A stretch of DNA of 64,000 nt, from the NCBI GenBank assembly GCA_963932465.1, contig OZ010790.1, positions 352,681,087-352,745,086 on the forward strand. The letters are read 5' to 3'. The stretch is from Maratus speciosus. Its lineage: Eukaryota; Arthropoda; Arachnida; Araneae; Salticidae. The stretch's first letter is position 1. The number at the start of each line of letters is the position of its first letter. Under the pieces are notes generated by a model. The model was not told the origin of the DNA. It searched no databases and saw nothing but the letters and a program-made list of their open reading frames with translations. Below are positions 1 to 12,131 of this stretch, piece after piece. The translations under genes were made by a program, and so were the position numbers.

Positions 1-1192
1 AAAGCTTGTTTTATTTTGGGAGTTTCTATTGTGTTTGAGATCAAGTTATTTTGACAAAGCTGGTACATTTTCTACAATAAATGAATCTACTTACATTTAT
101 ATGCATTATAAGAAATCATCCAAGAATACACGACATTTTTATAAAATTTATATAAATATTACACTTATCATTTATTTTTGATACTATGGAAATATTATGC
201 ACTTCAAATAAGTAAAAGAAAAGTACGTTTGCATGAAAATGCTACGAATATGTTACGTTTGTATCGGCTTATATATATATATATATTTACTATTAATATT
301 TGTACATTTCAGGCTTGTGGCGATCTAAAATTATTTTACTTACCGTAAATTAATGTTTTACAAACTATAGCCAGTGGAAGAGAATGCCTTTCTCAGTATA
401 GACCTTGAGATCACTTTTCAGTTTAATTAAAAAAAAAAATAACAAAAATTAATTAATTTGCGAATTATATACTAGGTATAGCTGAAACTTTCAGAGTAAT
501 AAAAGACCATAATAGTAGTAAAAATATGGATCTTAGATAAATCAGAATACATAAAAGTTCCTCATACAAAAATGGTGTGAGAAGCAATGTCGTACATGAA
601 AGTATGAAACGTGTAATAGGCCAATAAGCGGTTTACATACAGGGACAAGCGTAATCCGTACAAGCTTTCCCCGTGGTTTCATCCGTGGTTACAGAAAAAT
701 AAACTGACTTTGGAAGGCGTAATTTATTCAGAATTTATCTCGAAACTCAATTAAATATTTAAAATTATGAATGGTCAGAACTCACTTTTACAGTGCCCGG
801 GTAAGTATCTGGCCTAACCATACGGTAAAATGATAATACTTCAGGGCAGACGAAACGAATGGCAATACTCGTATTTCTAGGATAATGCCATGCCGTAATT
901 TAGTGTATTATATTGAGTACAAGGATATTATCTATATCGTCGTATAAGAAATTTTCATTGAATACTAGAAATGAAATTTAAGGGGTTCATATAATGAACG
1001 TATCTTAATGTACGAACTCCAAATTGAAAAAAAAACTGCATTTTGCATGTTTAAGTATATATTCTGATATATGTCTATCGATGGATGCACTTTTGGAAAA
1101 ATGTCCAATGTTATCTACAATTTCTATACGAACTGTCCCATTTTATTGTTAATCAAGAGCAGATTCTTTAACCTTTTGTTTTTGAGGCATAT
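1..1192. other. AT-rich DNA without recognised feature
   Basis: I see only AT-rich sequence with short A and TA runs (for example near 270-285). There is no open frame of note and no terminal repeat that I could pair. Confidence 0.6.
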
Positions 1193-2144
1193 GTCCAATT
1201 GAAATATGTTTAATAAACAATTAAATTTAAAAAAGTAAAAAAAAAAAAACCTGACTGCGTAAAAAGCGAACTAATTAATTATTTCTCATCAATGTGAAAC
1301 TATTTCTTTTTCAATTCCTACTATTAGCTCACACTCTCGCTATATATATCTTGTTCAAATTTTCAATCCTTAAAAAAAAACTTATTATTCATCCAATCAG
1401 GCTCAAATATTTTTTTTTAACTTGTAGTGGACGACACTTCATGTTAATCCGTTTTTTCAAATATTAATTCATTAATTAAATTAAATTAATTAATTTTGAA
1501 TAATCAAGAGAGCCCTCTTCTTGATCAGGGTTTTTTTAAGACCGAGAGAGCCCTCTTCTTGATCAAGGCATTGTCAGCGCCACTCAAGAGGAAAGAAGAA
1601 TGGGAGAAAAAAAATTCTCTTATTGACCTAAGTAGGAATTGACTTAAAATACTTTTTTTTATATTACTTACCTATTTTTTTTATTTACTTGTATTGATGA
1701 CTTTTAAGTTGTGTTTAGTTGTTAGTTCCTATCTATAAACACTGTTTTGATGATGTCTATAGATGTCTATGATGGTTAGAGTTGCAGTAAAGCTAGAGAT
1801 CCTACATACACAACTTCCAGATTGTATAATATTTTGACGGAGCTTTTGACTGTAAAATTGTCAAAGAAACATCGTCTTCATTTTGAAAGATCTATCTAAT
1901 GATATGCCACTCAATAGGGTGGGTAATTTTTTTTGACTCCACCGCTATTTTGTATTTTACGGCCGCCATTTTGATTTTATAAAAACAAAACCTAGCCTAA
2001 AACCATCGGACGGTTAAGACGAATTGACAGAGGCCTCATTCATTAAAATCTATCCAGCCGTTGGGATGTTTCGAGTGTATTAAGAAATCCACATACCCAG
2101 ATACGCGTGAAGCACATAACCCTTCTTTTCAATCGGGTAAAAAG
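1193..2144 (-). repeat. Unclassified dispersed repeat, copy 1 (inverted relative to copy 2)
   Basis: Read on the minus strand this matches 14630-15187: it opens with TTTTTACCCGA, passes ACGCGTATCTGGGTATG, GGCTGGATGGATTTTAATG and AGTGGCATATCATT, and closes with ATTAGTTCGCTTTTTACG. The shared order of blocks over more than 500 bases shows common descent. This copy carries about 340 extra bases (roughly 1308-1655) between the TATTACTTAC block and the CTCATCA block. No coding capacity was recognised, so the class (SINE, Helitron or DNA element) is left open. Confidence 0.8.
1508..1565. repeat. Short tandem duplication
   Basis: The block GAGAGCCCTCTTCTTGATCA occurs at 1508-1527 and again at 1546-1565, a 38-base period. 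It lies inside the extra segment that separates repeat copy 1 from copy 2. Confidence 0.8.
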
Positions 2145-3472
2145 ATGAAAATTTATCTTCATTAAAACATTATTTTTTATGAAGGTCTCTTAACTTTTAT
2201 TCATTTTCTAGGTCCTATAACTTATGCTTATAAAACTTTCTCCGTTCTCTGACAGGTAAAACTATAAAAAATTAATTTTTGAGCAGACAAAACCTTCCGA
2301 AATACGACAATTTAATTATTATTAATTATTAGCGTTTTCCAGCACCAAAGTTTTAATCTTTTAGTGTTCGAAAAAGTTTAAAATTAGATTTTGAAAATCA
2401 TACTTAAATGTGATACAATAAAAATATTACTGTGCATTACAGAAAAATACAGAGAAATACAGAAATATATACATCACATAAATGCTCTTGTTTGATTTGG
2501 TGTCAAGTAAATTAAAGTTTAGTTTAAAATCGATTTTAATGCACTGAATTTATCAATTTATGCAAAAATAAATACAAATTTTGGGAAAATAAATATCTCC
2601 TATGCATGAAATATAATATGTACAAATGTAAGCTCTAATATTTAAATATGCAACGGAAGCAGAAGCATCGAAAAATGGAATTAAAAGTATAATTTTTTAT
2701 TTATTTATTTTTCGTTGGTACTTTTAAACGCAATAAAATTAAATACTAATAAATAATAACAAAAATAATCGCAAATAGTTTCTAACGGTATTCTTTATTA
2801 GAAAGTTCTTTTCTTTTTTAAATTATGTTATAAAATACAAGTAATTCCTTGCCTTTTCTGAATGTTAACTAATTTTCTTTTTAATACACATTTTTTAAAA
2901 TGAAAATTTTAAAATTGACGAATTTTTAAAATAGGTTGTGTCATTTGTAAAATGTCAAATATTCCAACTTTTAACGTTATATTTCCAGAAATGCCTTTCT
3001 TTTTTGAAAATTTATGAAACTCTAAAGCATGTTAAATTTAAAAAAAGATATATCCAAAAATGAAAGTTAATAAAACTTTTAGATATTAAGTTATTTCAAG
3101 AACAAAAAAAAAAAATAAAATAAATAACATAAACTTATTTAATGAAAAAACAATTAGGGCTTCTGAAATGTTTCAGACGGGGATCTTTTATTTTTGTGAA
3201 ATACTATTAATGTACTAAAACAAAATATTACTCTTAAAGTATTAAGTACTTACGTTTATCTTAAATTCAGCTTTTATATATCATAATAAATGTTAATTTA
3301 TTACTATCTCTGTGAGTTTTTCTTTTCTTTCTTATTTAACTATTTAAAGTTTTACTGCCTTTAATTTATGATTTTCACATATTTTAGGAACTGCAAGCAT
3401 TTGAACCATATATTCGGAATACTAATAAAAAGACTAATGGACCGTTGAAGCCAGATTGTAAGCAAAAATTAA
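2145..3472. other. AT-rich DNA without recognised feature
   Basis: No terminal repeats, protein similarity or RNA gene could be supported here. Base composition is strongly AT with frequent A and T runs. Confidence 0.6.
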
Positions 3473-3792
3473 ACCTTGTGCGAATTGTAATAAAAAAACT
3501 AAAATCTTCAACAACGATTTTACACACAAATACCGTACACAACGATGGAAAAAATCCCATACGATCGTTTCGAGTATTCCTGGATCATATCCTGGCCTAT
3601 ATCTATATCCTGGCCTCAGTGCGAAAAAGATGTGAGATTTTTTGTCAGTGAGAATTTTTTTTCTCACTGAGGAAGGGGATCCAGGAATCCTCGAAATGAT
3701 CGTATGGGATTTTTTTTATCGTTCTGTACGCTATTTGTGCGTAAAATCATTGTCAAAGATTTTAGCTTTTTTATTACATATATTCCGAGTTT
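3473..3792. mobile_element. Palindromic short element (MITE-like)
   Basis: Left arm 3485-3590 and right arm 3668-3780 are reverse complements at most positions (blocks CTAAAATCTT, AAATCCCATACGATC, TCGAGNATTCCTGGATC). The centre also pairs: GTGAGAATTTT against TTTCTCACTGA. A hairpin element of about 320 bases is the simplest reading. No target duplication is clear, so the family is unknown. Confidence 0.6.
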
Positions 3793-4157
3793 AGAAGAAT
3801 AAAATTAATTTAATTATGTTATTTTTCGTAACGTATGTTTAACATGATATTTTACCAATATGGTTCATTTATTAATAAAAAAGAATTTTTAAACTGCAAA
3901 ATTACTGTGGTGTTTCATTTTGTAACTACATATAGAGGAATATTATTCATATAGAGGAGTTTTTTCTATTCTGGAAAATACCTCAGAAATCCCATAATTA
4001 ACAGATCTTTTAAGAACTGTTATTTTATTCTACTGCTAATGATATTGTGTACTACAGTTAGATAGTATTTTGATAATGTTCATAACTGTAATAATGGTAA
4101 CTGCTGGGAATTATTTATTACTCTTTGACGTACTTAATTTTTGGAACGAAAGGGGTA
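3793..4157. other. AT-rich spacer
   Basis: Nothing recognised. The stretch separates the palindrome from the long-TIR element. Confidence 0.5.
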
Positions 4158-5096
4158 GTCCAGGGGAAATGTACAAAAAAAGCAGGGTTACCTTTCAAAA
4201 AATCGGGTAGAAGATTTTTTTTTCTGAATTGTTTATAATGATGCCAACATGGAAAAACCAAGTTTTCCAACAAAATTTCTTAAGGCTAAATTTTCTGTGG
4301 CCGAAAAACAACAAAATTTTGGGACTTTTTTCGATTTTTTAAAAATATCTTAATAGCCGTTGCAGTAGCATAATTTTTGTCAGTTACAATATTAAAGAAG
4401 ATACAATTTTCTACAACTTTCATACTTACAATTTTTTATACACCCAATAGCAAGCGCAGTACGCCATTTCAAAAGTAAGGCAATTTTTTTCAATTTTCCT
4501 AAAAACCGTGAAAAACGTAGTTCTCCCCCGATTATTCATGTTTCCCACGGATTTAATCATGTATGTCAACTTCTATATATTGGTAGCAGTAAATTATGTG
4601 TTTGAGGGCCAAAACTAGCCTTTCGGGGGGGGGGGGGGCAAAATTCATGCATATTTTGCCCCACCCCTCGTTAATTATTTTAATAAATCTCTAATAGCCA
4701 GATTTTGAAAATTTTAAGTGTGTAATCATTAAATACGTAATCAGATTCTTCAAATATGGATTCATTAAAACCTTGAAAACCTTGAAGATTTTATGTTCAA
4801 AAATTTTATGATAGTTGTAGTATTGAGGCGTTTAATGTCATAGTTATATGAATTATGAGACTAAATTAGTCATACAAAGACATTGTTAGATATCAACCTC
4901 GGTATCATATGAAAAAATAAATAAATATTAAAATTCAAGCAAGAATTCTGAAAAGAACACTTTTGTAGGTTTAACATGAGCGTGCAAATGTTTTCGCGTG
5001 AGACTTCACTACTCACGCGAAGAAACTGGAATGCTAAGGTTAAACCTATGGAAGCGTTCCTTTTACAATTTCTCGTTTGCAATTTAATAGTTTTAA

Positions 5097-5100
<4 letters not shown>

Positions 5101-5145
<45 letters not shown>
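5101..5145. repeat. Poly-T tract, 45 bases
   Basis: An uninterrupted run of T. A (TA)n stretch follows at about 5266-5287, just before the nested hAT-type element. Confidence 0.95.
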
Positions 5146-5150
<5 letters not shown>

Positions 5151-5287
5151 GCTTAGAAGTGATTCCAACCGTGTTAGTGTTTACTTTTTCTATTTTGATT
5201 ACAGTTTTTATTATTTTTTATTTTTGGTCAGTTTTCCGATTGCGAGACTTTTTTATCCAAATTTCATATATATATATATATATATAT

Positions 5288-5862
5288 CAGGGCCGAAACT
5301 AGAGGGGACGGAAGGAGCATGTGCCCTGGGCGCCAGAGTGGAAGGCGAAGGGGCGCCAAATAAAGATTTTTTTGTCGTTTGATACCAAAAAATATATAGT
5401 ATGAAATTTTGCTAAAATTGTATCACAGCCGGAAAATCCAAAATGCAAATTGAACCAAATGCATTAAAACTGGATAACAGAATCCTGTTTTAAATAAAAA
5501 AATTACATTTTAATCCAAAAGAAAATTTGAAACAAATGCATTAAAATGGGATAACGGAATCCTGTCTTAAATGAAAAACGTACAGAGAATACTAGCAATT
5601 GCAACTGCTGAGAGGGAAACCTGTATAAAGCGGAATATTTTGGGTTCCCTTTTAAAGGTTTTAATGAATCAATATTAGGCAAAGCTGGTTACGCAGTTCA
5701 GCATTACGTATTTCATGATTACATTTAAATTTTAAAATAATTCGGCTATTAGAAATTAGTAAAATTCTGTTTGTAAATTTCTTTTGCGGAGGTTTGAGAG
5801 AGGGGAGGGGACGCCAAAATACATGTTTGTCCCTGGTGCAAGAAAGGTTAGTTTCGGCACTG
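5288..5862. mobile_element. hAT-type non-autonomous element
   Basis: The ends are CAGGGCCGAAACTAG and, inverted, CTAGTTTCGGCACTG written as TTAGTTTCGGCACTG at 5848-5862. The 8 bases outside are ATATATAT and ATTTATAT (7 of 8 equal), as expected for hAT insertion, though the TA-rich context weakens that test. No transposase frame is present. It is nested in the 4158-7217 element and is therefore younger. Confidence 0.7.
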
Positions 5863-7217
5863 ATTTATATATATATATATGGCTATCATAAGTAAATTGA
5901 TATTTCATTTTATGAATGCTATCACTGAGATCATTAAACAGACATTGTTTCAAACCAGTGCATAATACAGAAAATTAGAATATTCCACAAATTGTATTTT
6001 TCAACAATCGAAGTAAGTTTTTCTGTTTAAGCTTTAAAGCAATTAATAGATAATCTTAAAGTTTTATATATTTTTGCATGCTAAAGTGATATAATCTCTT
6101 GTTCTATTTATTGATATAAGTAGGAAAAAACTTACAGTATTTATTAAAACTAACCTTTTAAATATGTTTATAGTGATCTCAAATATGTTATTGACAAAAT
6201 TTTTAAATTTTACAGGAGATAAATATATAACATCAGTTAGTGAAATAACCTGTTGTCATTTTTATTGTAGCTATTTTATAAGGTAAAAGCATTTCTTACA
6301 TAAAATATATTTATTTTCTGAGTGCCTCCCCTCCCCCATTTTATATGGAAGTATAATCCAATGTTTACTATCTTTAAAAAATAAAGCATTAAAATATATG
6401 TTATCAATAATTGGTAAATAAAATATACCATTGTATGTTAAATGTGTAATATGTGGAATAAAGTATGTTTTTCGCAAATTTTCATATCTATCTCATTGTT
6501 TCCTGGAAAAATATGCATGCATTATAAAAAATTTTTACAATTACAAAATTATTAAAATTAAACAAAAATTTTTTCTTAATTGAAACTATAGTACCAATAA
6601 GTTATTAAATACTAAAGTATTCTTTTAAACAATGCTTTGAAATTAACATTATACACACTTAAATTTACTGTCGATATGAAAATTGTTTTATTCATCTACA
6701 CACTATCCTATTTTTAAAATTATATAATTTTATTGAATATAAAATGTATGTTGTGATGAATATAAAGACATGGGTGTGCAAATAATATTTAATTTACTGC
6801 TACCAATTTTTAGAAGTTGACATACGTGATTAAATCCGTGGGAAACATATAAATAACCGGGGGAGAACTACGTTTTCACGGTTTTTAAGAAAATTGAAAA
6901 AATTGTCTTATTTTTGAAACGGCGTATTGCGCTTGCTGTTGAGTGTATAAAAAGTTGTAAATATGAAAGTCGTAGAGAAGTTTGCCCTCTTTAATATTGT
7001 AATTGACAAAAATCATGCTACGGCAACAGGTATCGAGATATTTAAAAAATAATAAAAAAAAGTCCCAAAATTTTGTTGTTTTTTGGTCACAGAAAATTTA
7101 GCCTTAAGAAATTTTGTTGGAAAACTTGGTTTTTCCATGTTGGCGTCATTATAAACAAGTCAGAAAAAAATCTTCTACCCGATTTTTTGCAAGGTAAAAT
7201 GTACATTTCCCCTGGAC

Positions 7218-8092
7218 TAGGGAGGAAGAAGTTTAAAGAAAAATTCTACAATCTTTGATTCAGTTTATTTATGCTTTTCGGAGTTAAAAGCAAATCTTTT
7301 CTCTGTGACTACGTAAAGAAACTTACAATGATAATAATACATATAAAGTTATCTTATGAAGCATTATCCGTTTTTATTAACCATTTGGAAAAATGGTTAT
7401 TGTCCTTGTCAGGGAAGGAAATCAAAAGCATATCTGAAGCTTTTTATTGGTTGAATCCGCATTTTATTCTTTTATGATTGCTCTATACAGTAATCTGTAT
7501 TTCCCTTTACTTTTAACAGAGATGCATACTTCTGTTGCCACTATGAAAAAAAAATAATAAAAACTGCAAAAAAAATTAATTACTCAGAAACAAATTAAGA
7601 TACAGCTTTTAAACAAATTGCATTTAAAAGTGAATTTTTTTCTCTATACGACGATGTAAAAAGTAATATTGTGGGATGTTTAGAAGTTTATGAATGAAAT
7701 TTCATTTAAAATTAGTCGTCAGATTTCTTGGAAATCTGACGATGGAAAAGCCTTTTCCCGAACAGCCAATGAAATGCATGGATAATACGTAAGTTTAAAG
7801 GTGTTAATACATAAGTTTCATGAAATCTGACGAGTCGCAGGCGATTTTTGTCGCTTGCAATTTTTACGTGTAATAACACTATTAATGGTTAATTCATGGC
7901 GTACGTAATGTATGATCAACTCCTTGCGATTTTTATGCCTTAAATTTTAGTCTTTGATAAAATCATTTTCCAAATGATCGCTGTAATTTGTTAAATTACT
8001 TTTTTTTAATATTTTACATTTTTTTCAAAATACCTATTTTGTTATCAGTAAACTCTATAACTAATAAAAAACCTCTAATTATTATACTATAA
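7218..8092. other. AT-rich spacer with one perfect hairpin
   Basis: No gene seen. At 7717-7741 there is a perfect 11-base-pair hairpin (CGTCAGATTTC, loop TTG, GAAATCTGACG). The word AAATCTGACGA recurs at 7821. Confidence 0.5.
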
Positions 8093-8900
8093 CAGGGTTG
8101 GCGAACCTATGGCACGCGTGCCGTAACTGGCACGCGGAAGGATATTTTTGGCACGCCTTTTATTGAATTTCTAAATCAAAATTCAGTCAAATTCCCAAAA
8201 TTCTGCACCTCTTTATTCTTTTATTATTAATATACGAGCTTCATTGAAAATAGCTTTTGTTTTCGATAATAGGTACTTGTGTACTTGTTATATCACTGAA
8301 CTTCTCACTTAGAAATATTTTACCCTTCCCAACTCCCCATTTCCTCGATTTCGTTAAGATGGCACATATTATTCGCATAGAAAGAGAGAAATCTAGCAAA
8401 TCAAATTGTTCTTTGGTGTAATATTTCTGCATAATTTACCGCGTTTTGACATGCACATGAGGCTTTATTTAACTTTTGCTATAATTTGATAATTGATCTT
8501 TAATTTGATAAAATGCAAAAGTATTAATAAAGCTAATAAAGCATGATTTTTTCATAAGTTATGAAAAAATAATAACTTGATTGCTAAAACATTTGTAAAA
8601 TGAAATGAAAACTATAACTATACATTTTTCTATAATTATTTCTATAATGCGTTTGTTGGTATTACCCGCAGGTATGTTAGCTATATTTATAATAATCTAA
8701 TAACGATATATAATTTTGACACTATTATTTATTATTATTAGCATTAAACTAACTTATAATTCACTATTAAATTAATTTGCTATTTTTTGTTGGGAATGAG
8801 ACGTCGGGGGGGGGGGGGGAGCGTTATTGGCACTTGATGTTCAGTCGAATTTTTTTGGAAAAATATTGGCACGCGAAAGTAAAAAGGTTCGCCGACCCTG
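8093..8900. mobile_element. hAT-type non-autonomous element
   Basis: It begins CAGGGTTGGCGAACC followed by TATGGCACGCG, and ends GGCACGCGAAAG...GGTTCGCCGACCCTG, an inverted pair. Flanks are TACTATAA and TACAACAA (6 of 8), consistent with an aged 8-base duplication. The word GGCACGC is repeated near both ends and may be a subterminal transposase-binding motif (inference). No coding sequence remains; a 15-base G run lies near 8805. Confidence 0.8.
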
Positions 8901-11394
8901 TACAACAACAATGCAACTGATATTCCATATAGAATGAATAGGAAGTATATTTATAGTATCGAACTATAACAGTTTTATTCTGGTGGGTAAATAATTTTAC
9001 TTTTCAAGAATGGCAAACAGAAAATAATCTCCAGCTAAAAGAAGACTCAATCTTAATTAAAAAAAAAAAAAAAAAAAAACTCAAATCTTATAACCAGTAC
9101 GTAGGATTGTTGATATTAGGATGTGTGAAATACCATTATTAAAAAGTATTCTTCAAGTTTAAAATAAATTGGAAATCCCAGTAGAAATGCACTTATCACA
9201 AACACAGATTGTGAACAATTTCTAATCTGCATATACACTATATAGCCATTAATCATCGGACACTTTCAATTTTAGGCATCATACCGAATATTTAAGAATG
9301 TACTATTCGGATTCTTCCGGAACTTCAGGTTTATAAAGAATATGTTTGACCTTATATTTATTAGAGTCAATTTGATAAGGATGACAATTAGCAGGGCAAC
9401 AAAAAATCAAAGAAAAATAAAAATATTTGGAATCAGCCTGTAAATTAAAATGCACGAAATGTTCTGTCGCTGCAGAATAAAAGTTTGTGAATACCGTACA
9501 ACGGGTTTACTGATTTGTGTAAGAATAGCACGTACATTCATGGAGATAAAGCGATTTATTTTCAAATTCTAAAAAATTATGTATGTTTTTAGCAGGGTTT
9601 TCAACCAAATTTAATGCCAGTTTCAGATAAATTAGCAAAGTGCAGTAGAAATAATATGGTGCATATTGAATTTAAGTATATTAAATATTTTTTGGAACAT
9701 GAAGGGTTGTACGGAATAATTTTTATCTGCGCTTGCGCGAACGATAACAAAGACTTCTTTTTACATAAATTAATTTTCAACTCTATATAGTAACTGAAAA
9801 ACCAACCCAGTCAAATATCGTAAAAATGAAGAAAGATATAGGTGATAGAGAGAGAGGATTTTTAGTTGCTCTCTAAAAGCAGCTAAATGATAAAGGATCT
9901 TCCACAAATTGTAAATTTAATTTTCTTTTTCATTGATGCTTTAGTTCTTCTTCGATAACCACCAGAAAGAGCCTATACCATGATAAAAAGATGTTTCAAA
10001 ATCGGAGTGCTTGCTGCAAATCTACTATTTGATATTTATTAAATACAAACTTTTTTCTAAAAGTCGCTTCATAAAAAATACTGAGAACAGATGAAAAGTA
10101 TTCAAATATTTTGCTTATTATGAAATATTATTGCAGAAACTGACTCTTGAACTGTGCTATGTGTTTTCTATATTATTAATCAGATATTTTGTTTCAGCTT
10201 ATTAAAGGGTCAGCTTTAGTTACAGTATTCTGGAAAATTTGGAAAATGTTTCATGAAATCGTCGGGTGGCGAATGATTTTTCTTTTTCTCTTTTGTTACG
10301 TGAGGCTTTTTCTTCAACCTCCGATTGCGCTGCTTATTGACTATCCAAGAGGTATGACTGGAATCTGCGCAATGCACTACTGTGCACGTACAGCTTCCTA
10401 ATCATGACATCTCTCATAGCCAAGTCAAACACATCAGTTGGAAATAGGATTGCCAGTTTGTACGTTTTTCCTGTAATTTGTATATTTTTTAGCATTTTTA
10501 AGCCTATCGTACAGTGCACATTTAAATTTATATCGTACGAAGAGTTCTTTCCGTTTTTCTACTACATCTTGCTTTTGATACTAGTTTAAAGATTTTTTTT
10601 TTCTTTTTCAGTTTGCATCAACTTTTCACCTTTTTGCCGCAAAAGTTATACACACGCACATCAAATGTAAAACGGTTTGTTTCGGTTCAGAATGATAAAA
10701 ATTTGGGAGTGTTGGGTAATATTAATTGCTCATTCAGAAACTCTTGGGTAGGTAGGATTAGATCATGTAAACTTGATATTATTATAGACTTTAAGTATCT
10801 ACCTTATAAAATTTTTAGTTTACTTTATATCTGTATCTTAGGTTTAAATTTTTCGTTTGATTTATTATCCCCCTTTGTGTTTAAATAAAAAAGTCATTTT
10901 TGTACGGTGTCCATTACTAAAATTTGCGTGATAATTATTGAATTGTAGGATGTTTTGATTTGTTTTTGTTCTTACAATTCAATAAATGTTTCATTCATAA
11001 TGAGGTATCAGACTGCAAATATAGTTAAACAATGTTACTATTTCTAGCTAGAATAATGAAAGACAAATACAGTTGCAAAATAATGATTAAATCGATTAAT
11101 GAATAATCCCTTTCTAAACACATTTATTACCGAAAACATACAAGGCACATTCAACAGAGTTTAGTATGGTATAAAAAAGACGATGGTGTGATTAAAACCA
11201 AAACTAACTACTAACTAGTGGCAATCAAAATCCTCCGTTTTTTCGTGAGATAAACCTTGCAACCCTAGTTGGAGCTGAGTTACAGACTTCTCAACATGAC
11301 CGGCAGGATTGATTCTCCCGCCATATGCAAGTGCATTGGCAGGCAATACGTCACCTGCTGAGAGATACTCCAAACATGCAAAAGTTACATGCTG
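8901..11394. other. AT-rich DNA without supported gene
   Basis: Several short open frames lie at 10189-10888, but they have no recognisable domain and their composition matches the surrounding DNA. An A run lies at 9058-9079. Nothing else could be supported. Confidence 0.5.
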
Positions 11395-11716
11395 TCTTCT
11401 GGAATTGTTATGATTCATGACAACGCACGACAACAAGCTTCTTCCGTTATATAACAGATTTTTGAGAATTCCGATGGGAAGAGTTCGGTTATCCGAATTT
11501 TAAGTCAGAACTGACACCTAGTGACTTTCTTCTTTCTGGAGAGCCGAAGAGAGATGTGAATAGACCGCGCTTTTTCACCAACAAAAATAATCAAGACGCT
11601 TTGGAGTGCTGTCTCAACACGCTGGCGGGAAACTTCAATAAAGAGGATAGTTGAAAACTCGCCTATCAAAATGACAAATGTCATAATTTTCACGGTGACA
11701 GATTTGAAAAAAGTAA
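11395..11716 (+). pseudogene. mariner (DD34D-type) transposase remnant, C-terminal part
   Basis: This is a decayed mariner transposase, the enzyme that cuts and pastes its own element. One frame from 11401 reads GIVMIHDNARQQ, matching the second catalytic aspartate block (HDNARPH in the family). A second frame from 11511 reads LTPSDFLLSGEPKRDVNRP, the third-aspartate block with its following conserved stretch, and runs on to KLAYQNDKCHNFHGDRFEK near 11656-11709, which resembles the mariner C-terminal end. The two blocks are in different frames and in-frame stops interrupt the first, so the copy is dead. The N-terminal DNA-binding half and the first catalytic aspartate were not found upstream, and no terminal repeats were paired. 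Family assignment rests on these motif orders and spacings. Confidence 0.75.
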
Positions 11717-11894
11717 CTGTTTGTATTTGAGTAGTGGGAATAAAATTATTTCGTTTTTTATAATTTTTATTTATCTTACGACTCATCGCAGAATAAAAAA
11801 AATATTCCTCAGATATCCATTCAATTTTCACACTAATAGCTATTTAAAAATAATATTTTTCACTTTGTGAATTAAAATCTTTAATTTTTCATAA

Positions 11895-12131
11895 TACATA
11901 ATATACTTTTTTCATCAAACAGACAACGCAAACAAAACAAAGTAAAAATCATTTAACCTTTTACCCGCCAACGTTCCACAAGTGGAACATAAATTATGTG
12001 GTGCTGTATCTGTATACATAATATACTTTTTTCATCAAACAGGCAACGCAAACAAAACAAAGTAAAAATCATTTAACCTTTTACCCGCCAACGTTCCACA
12101 AGTGGAACATAAATTATGTGGTGCTGTATTT
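11895..12131. repeat. 120-base tandem duplication spanning a piggyBac left end
   Basis: Two units, 11895-12014 and 12015-12131, are almost identical; I noticed AACAGAC versus AACAGGC and GTATCTG versus GTATTTG. Each contains TTAACCTTTTACCCGCC and the palindrome GTTCCACAAGTGGAAC. The near identity implies a recent duplication. Confidence 0.95.

Larger units (their letters stand above)
4158..7217. mobile_element. DNA element with ~430-base terminal inverted repeats
   Basis: The left end (GTCCAGGGGAAATGTAC, from 4158) and right end (its complement, to 7217) are flanked by TA on both sides. Inverted homology continues inward for about 430-450 bases: AATCGGGTAGAAGATTTT, ACATGGAAAAACCAAG, AAATTTCTTAAGGCTAAA, then ACGTAGTTCTCCCCCG versus its complement near 6860. 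A TA duplication suggests a Tc1/mariner-type or other TA-targeting non-autonomous element; no transposase was found. A separate hAT-type element sits inside at 5288-5862, with a 45-base T tract at 5101. Confidence 0.75.

Noticed and set aside
9236..9290. Tc1-like terminus (TA then CACTATATAGCC)
   Set aside because: The start resembles Tc1-type ends, but no mirror-image partner was found within several kb and no transposase lies nearby.
10189..10888. Three consecutive open frames on the plus strand as a possible gene
   Set aside because: They are in different frames, have no recognisable domain, and match the AT-rich background. No consistent splice model joins them.
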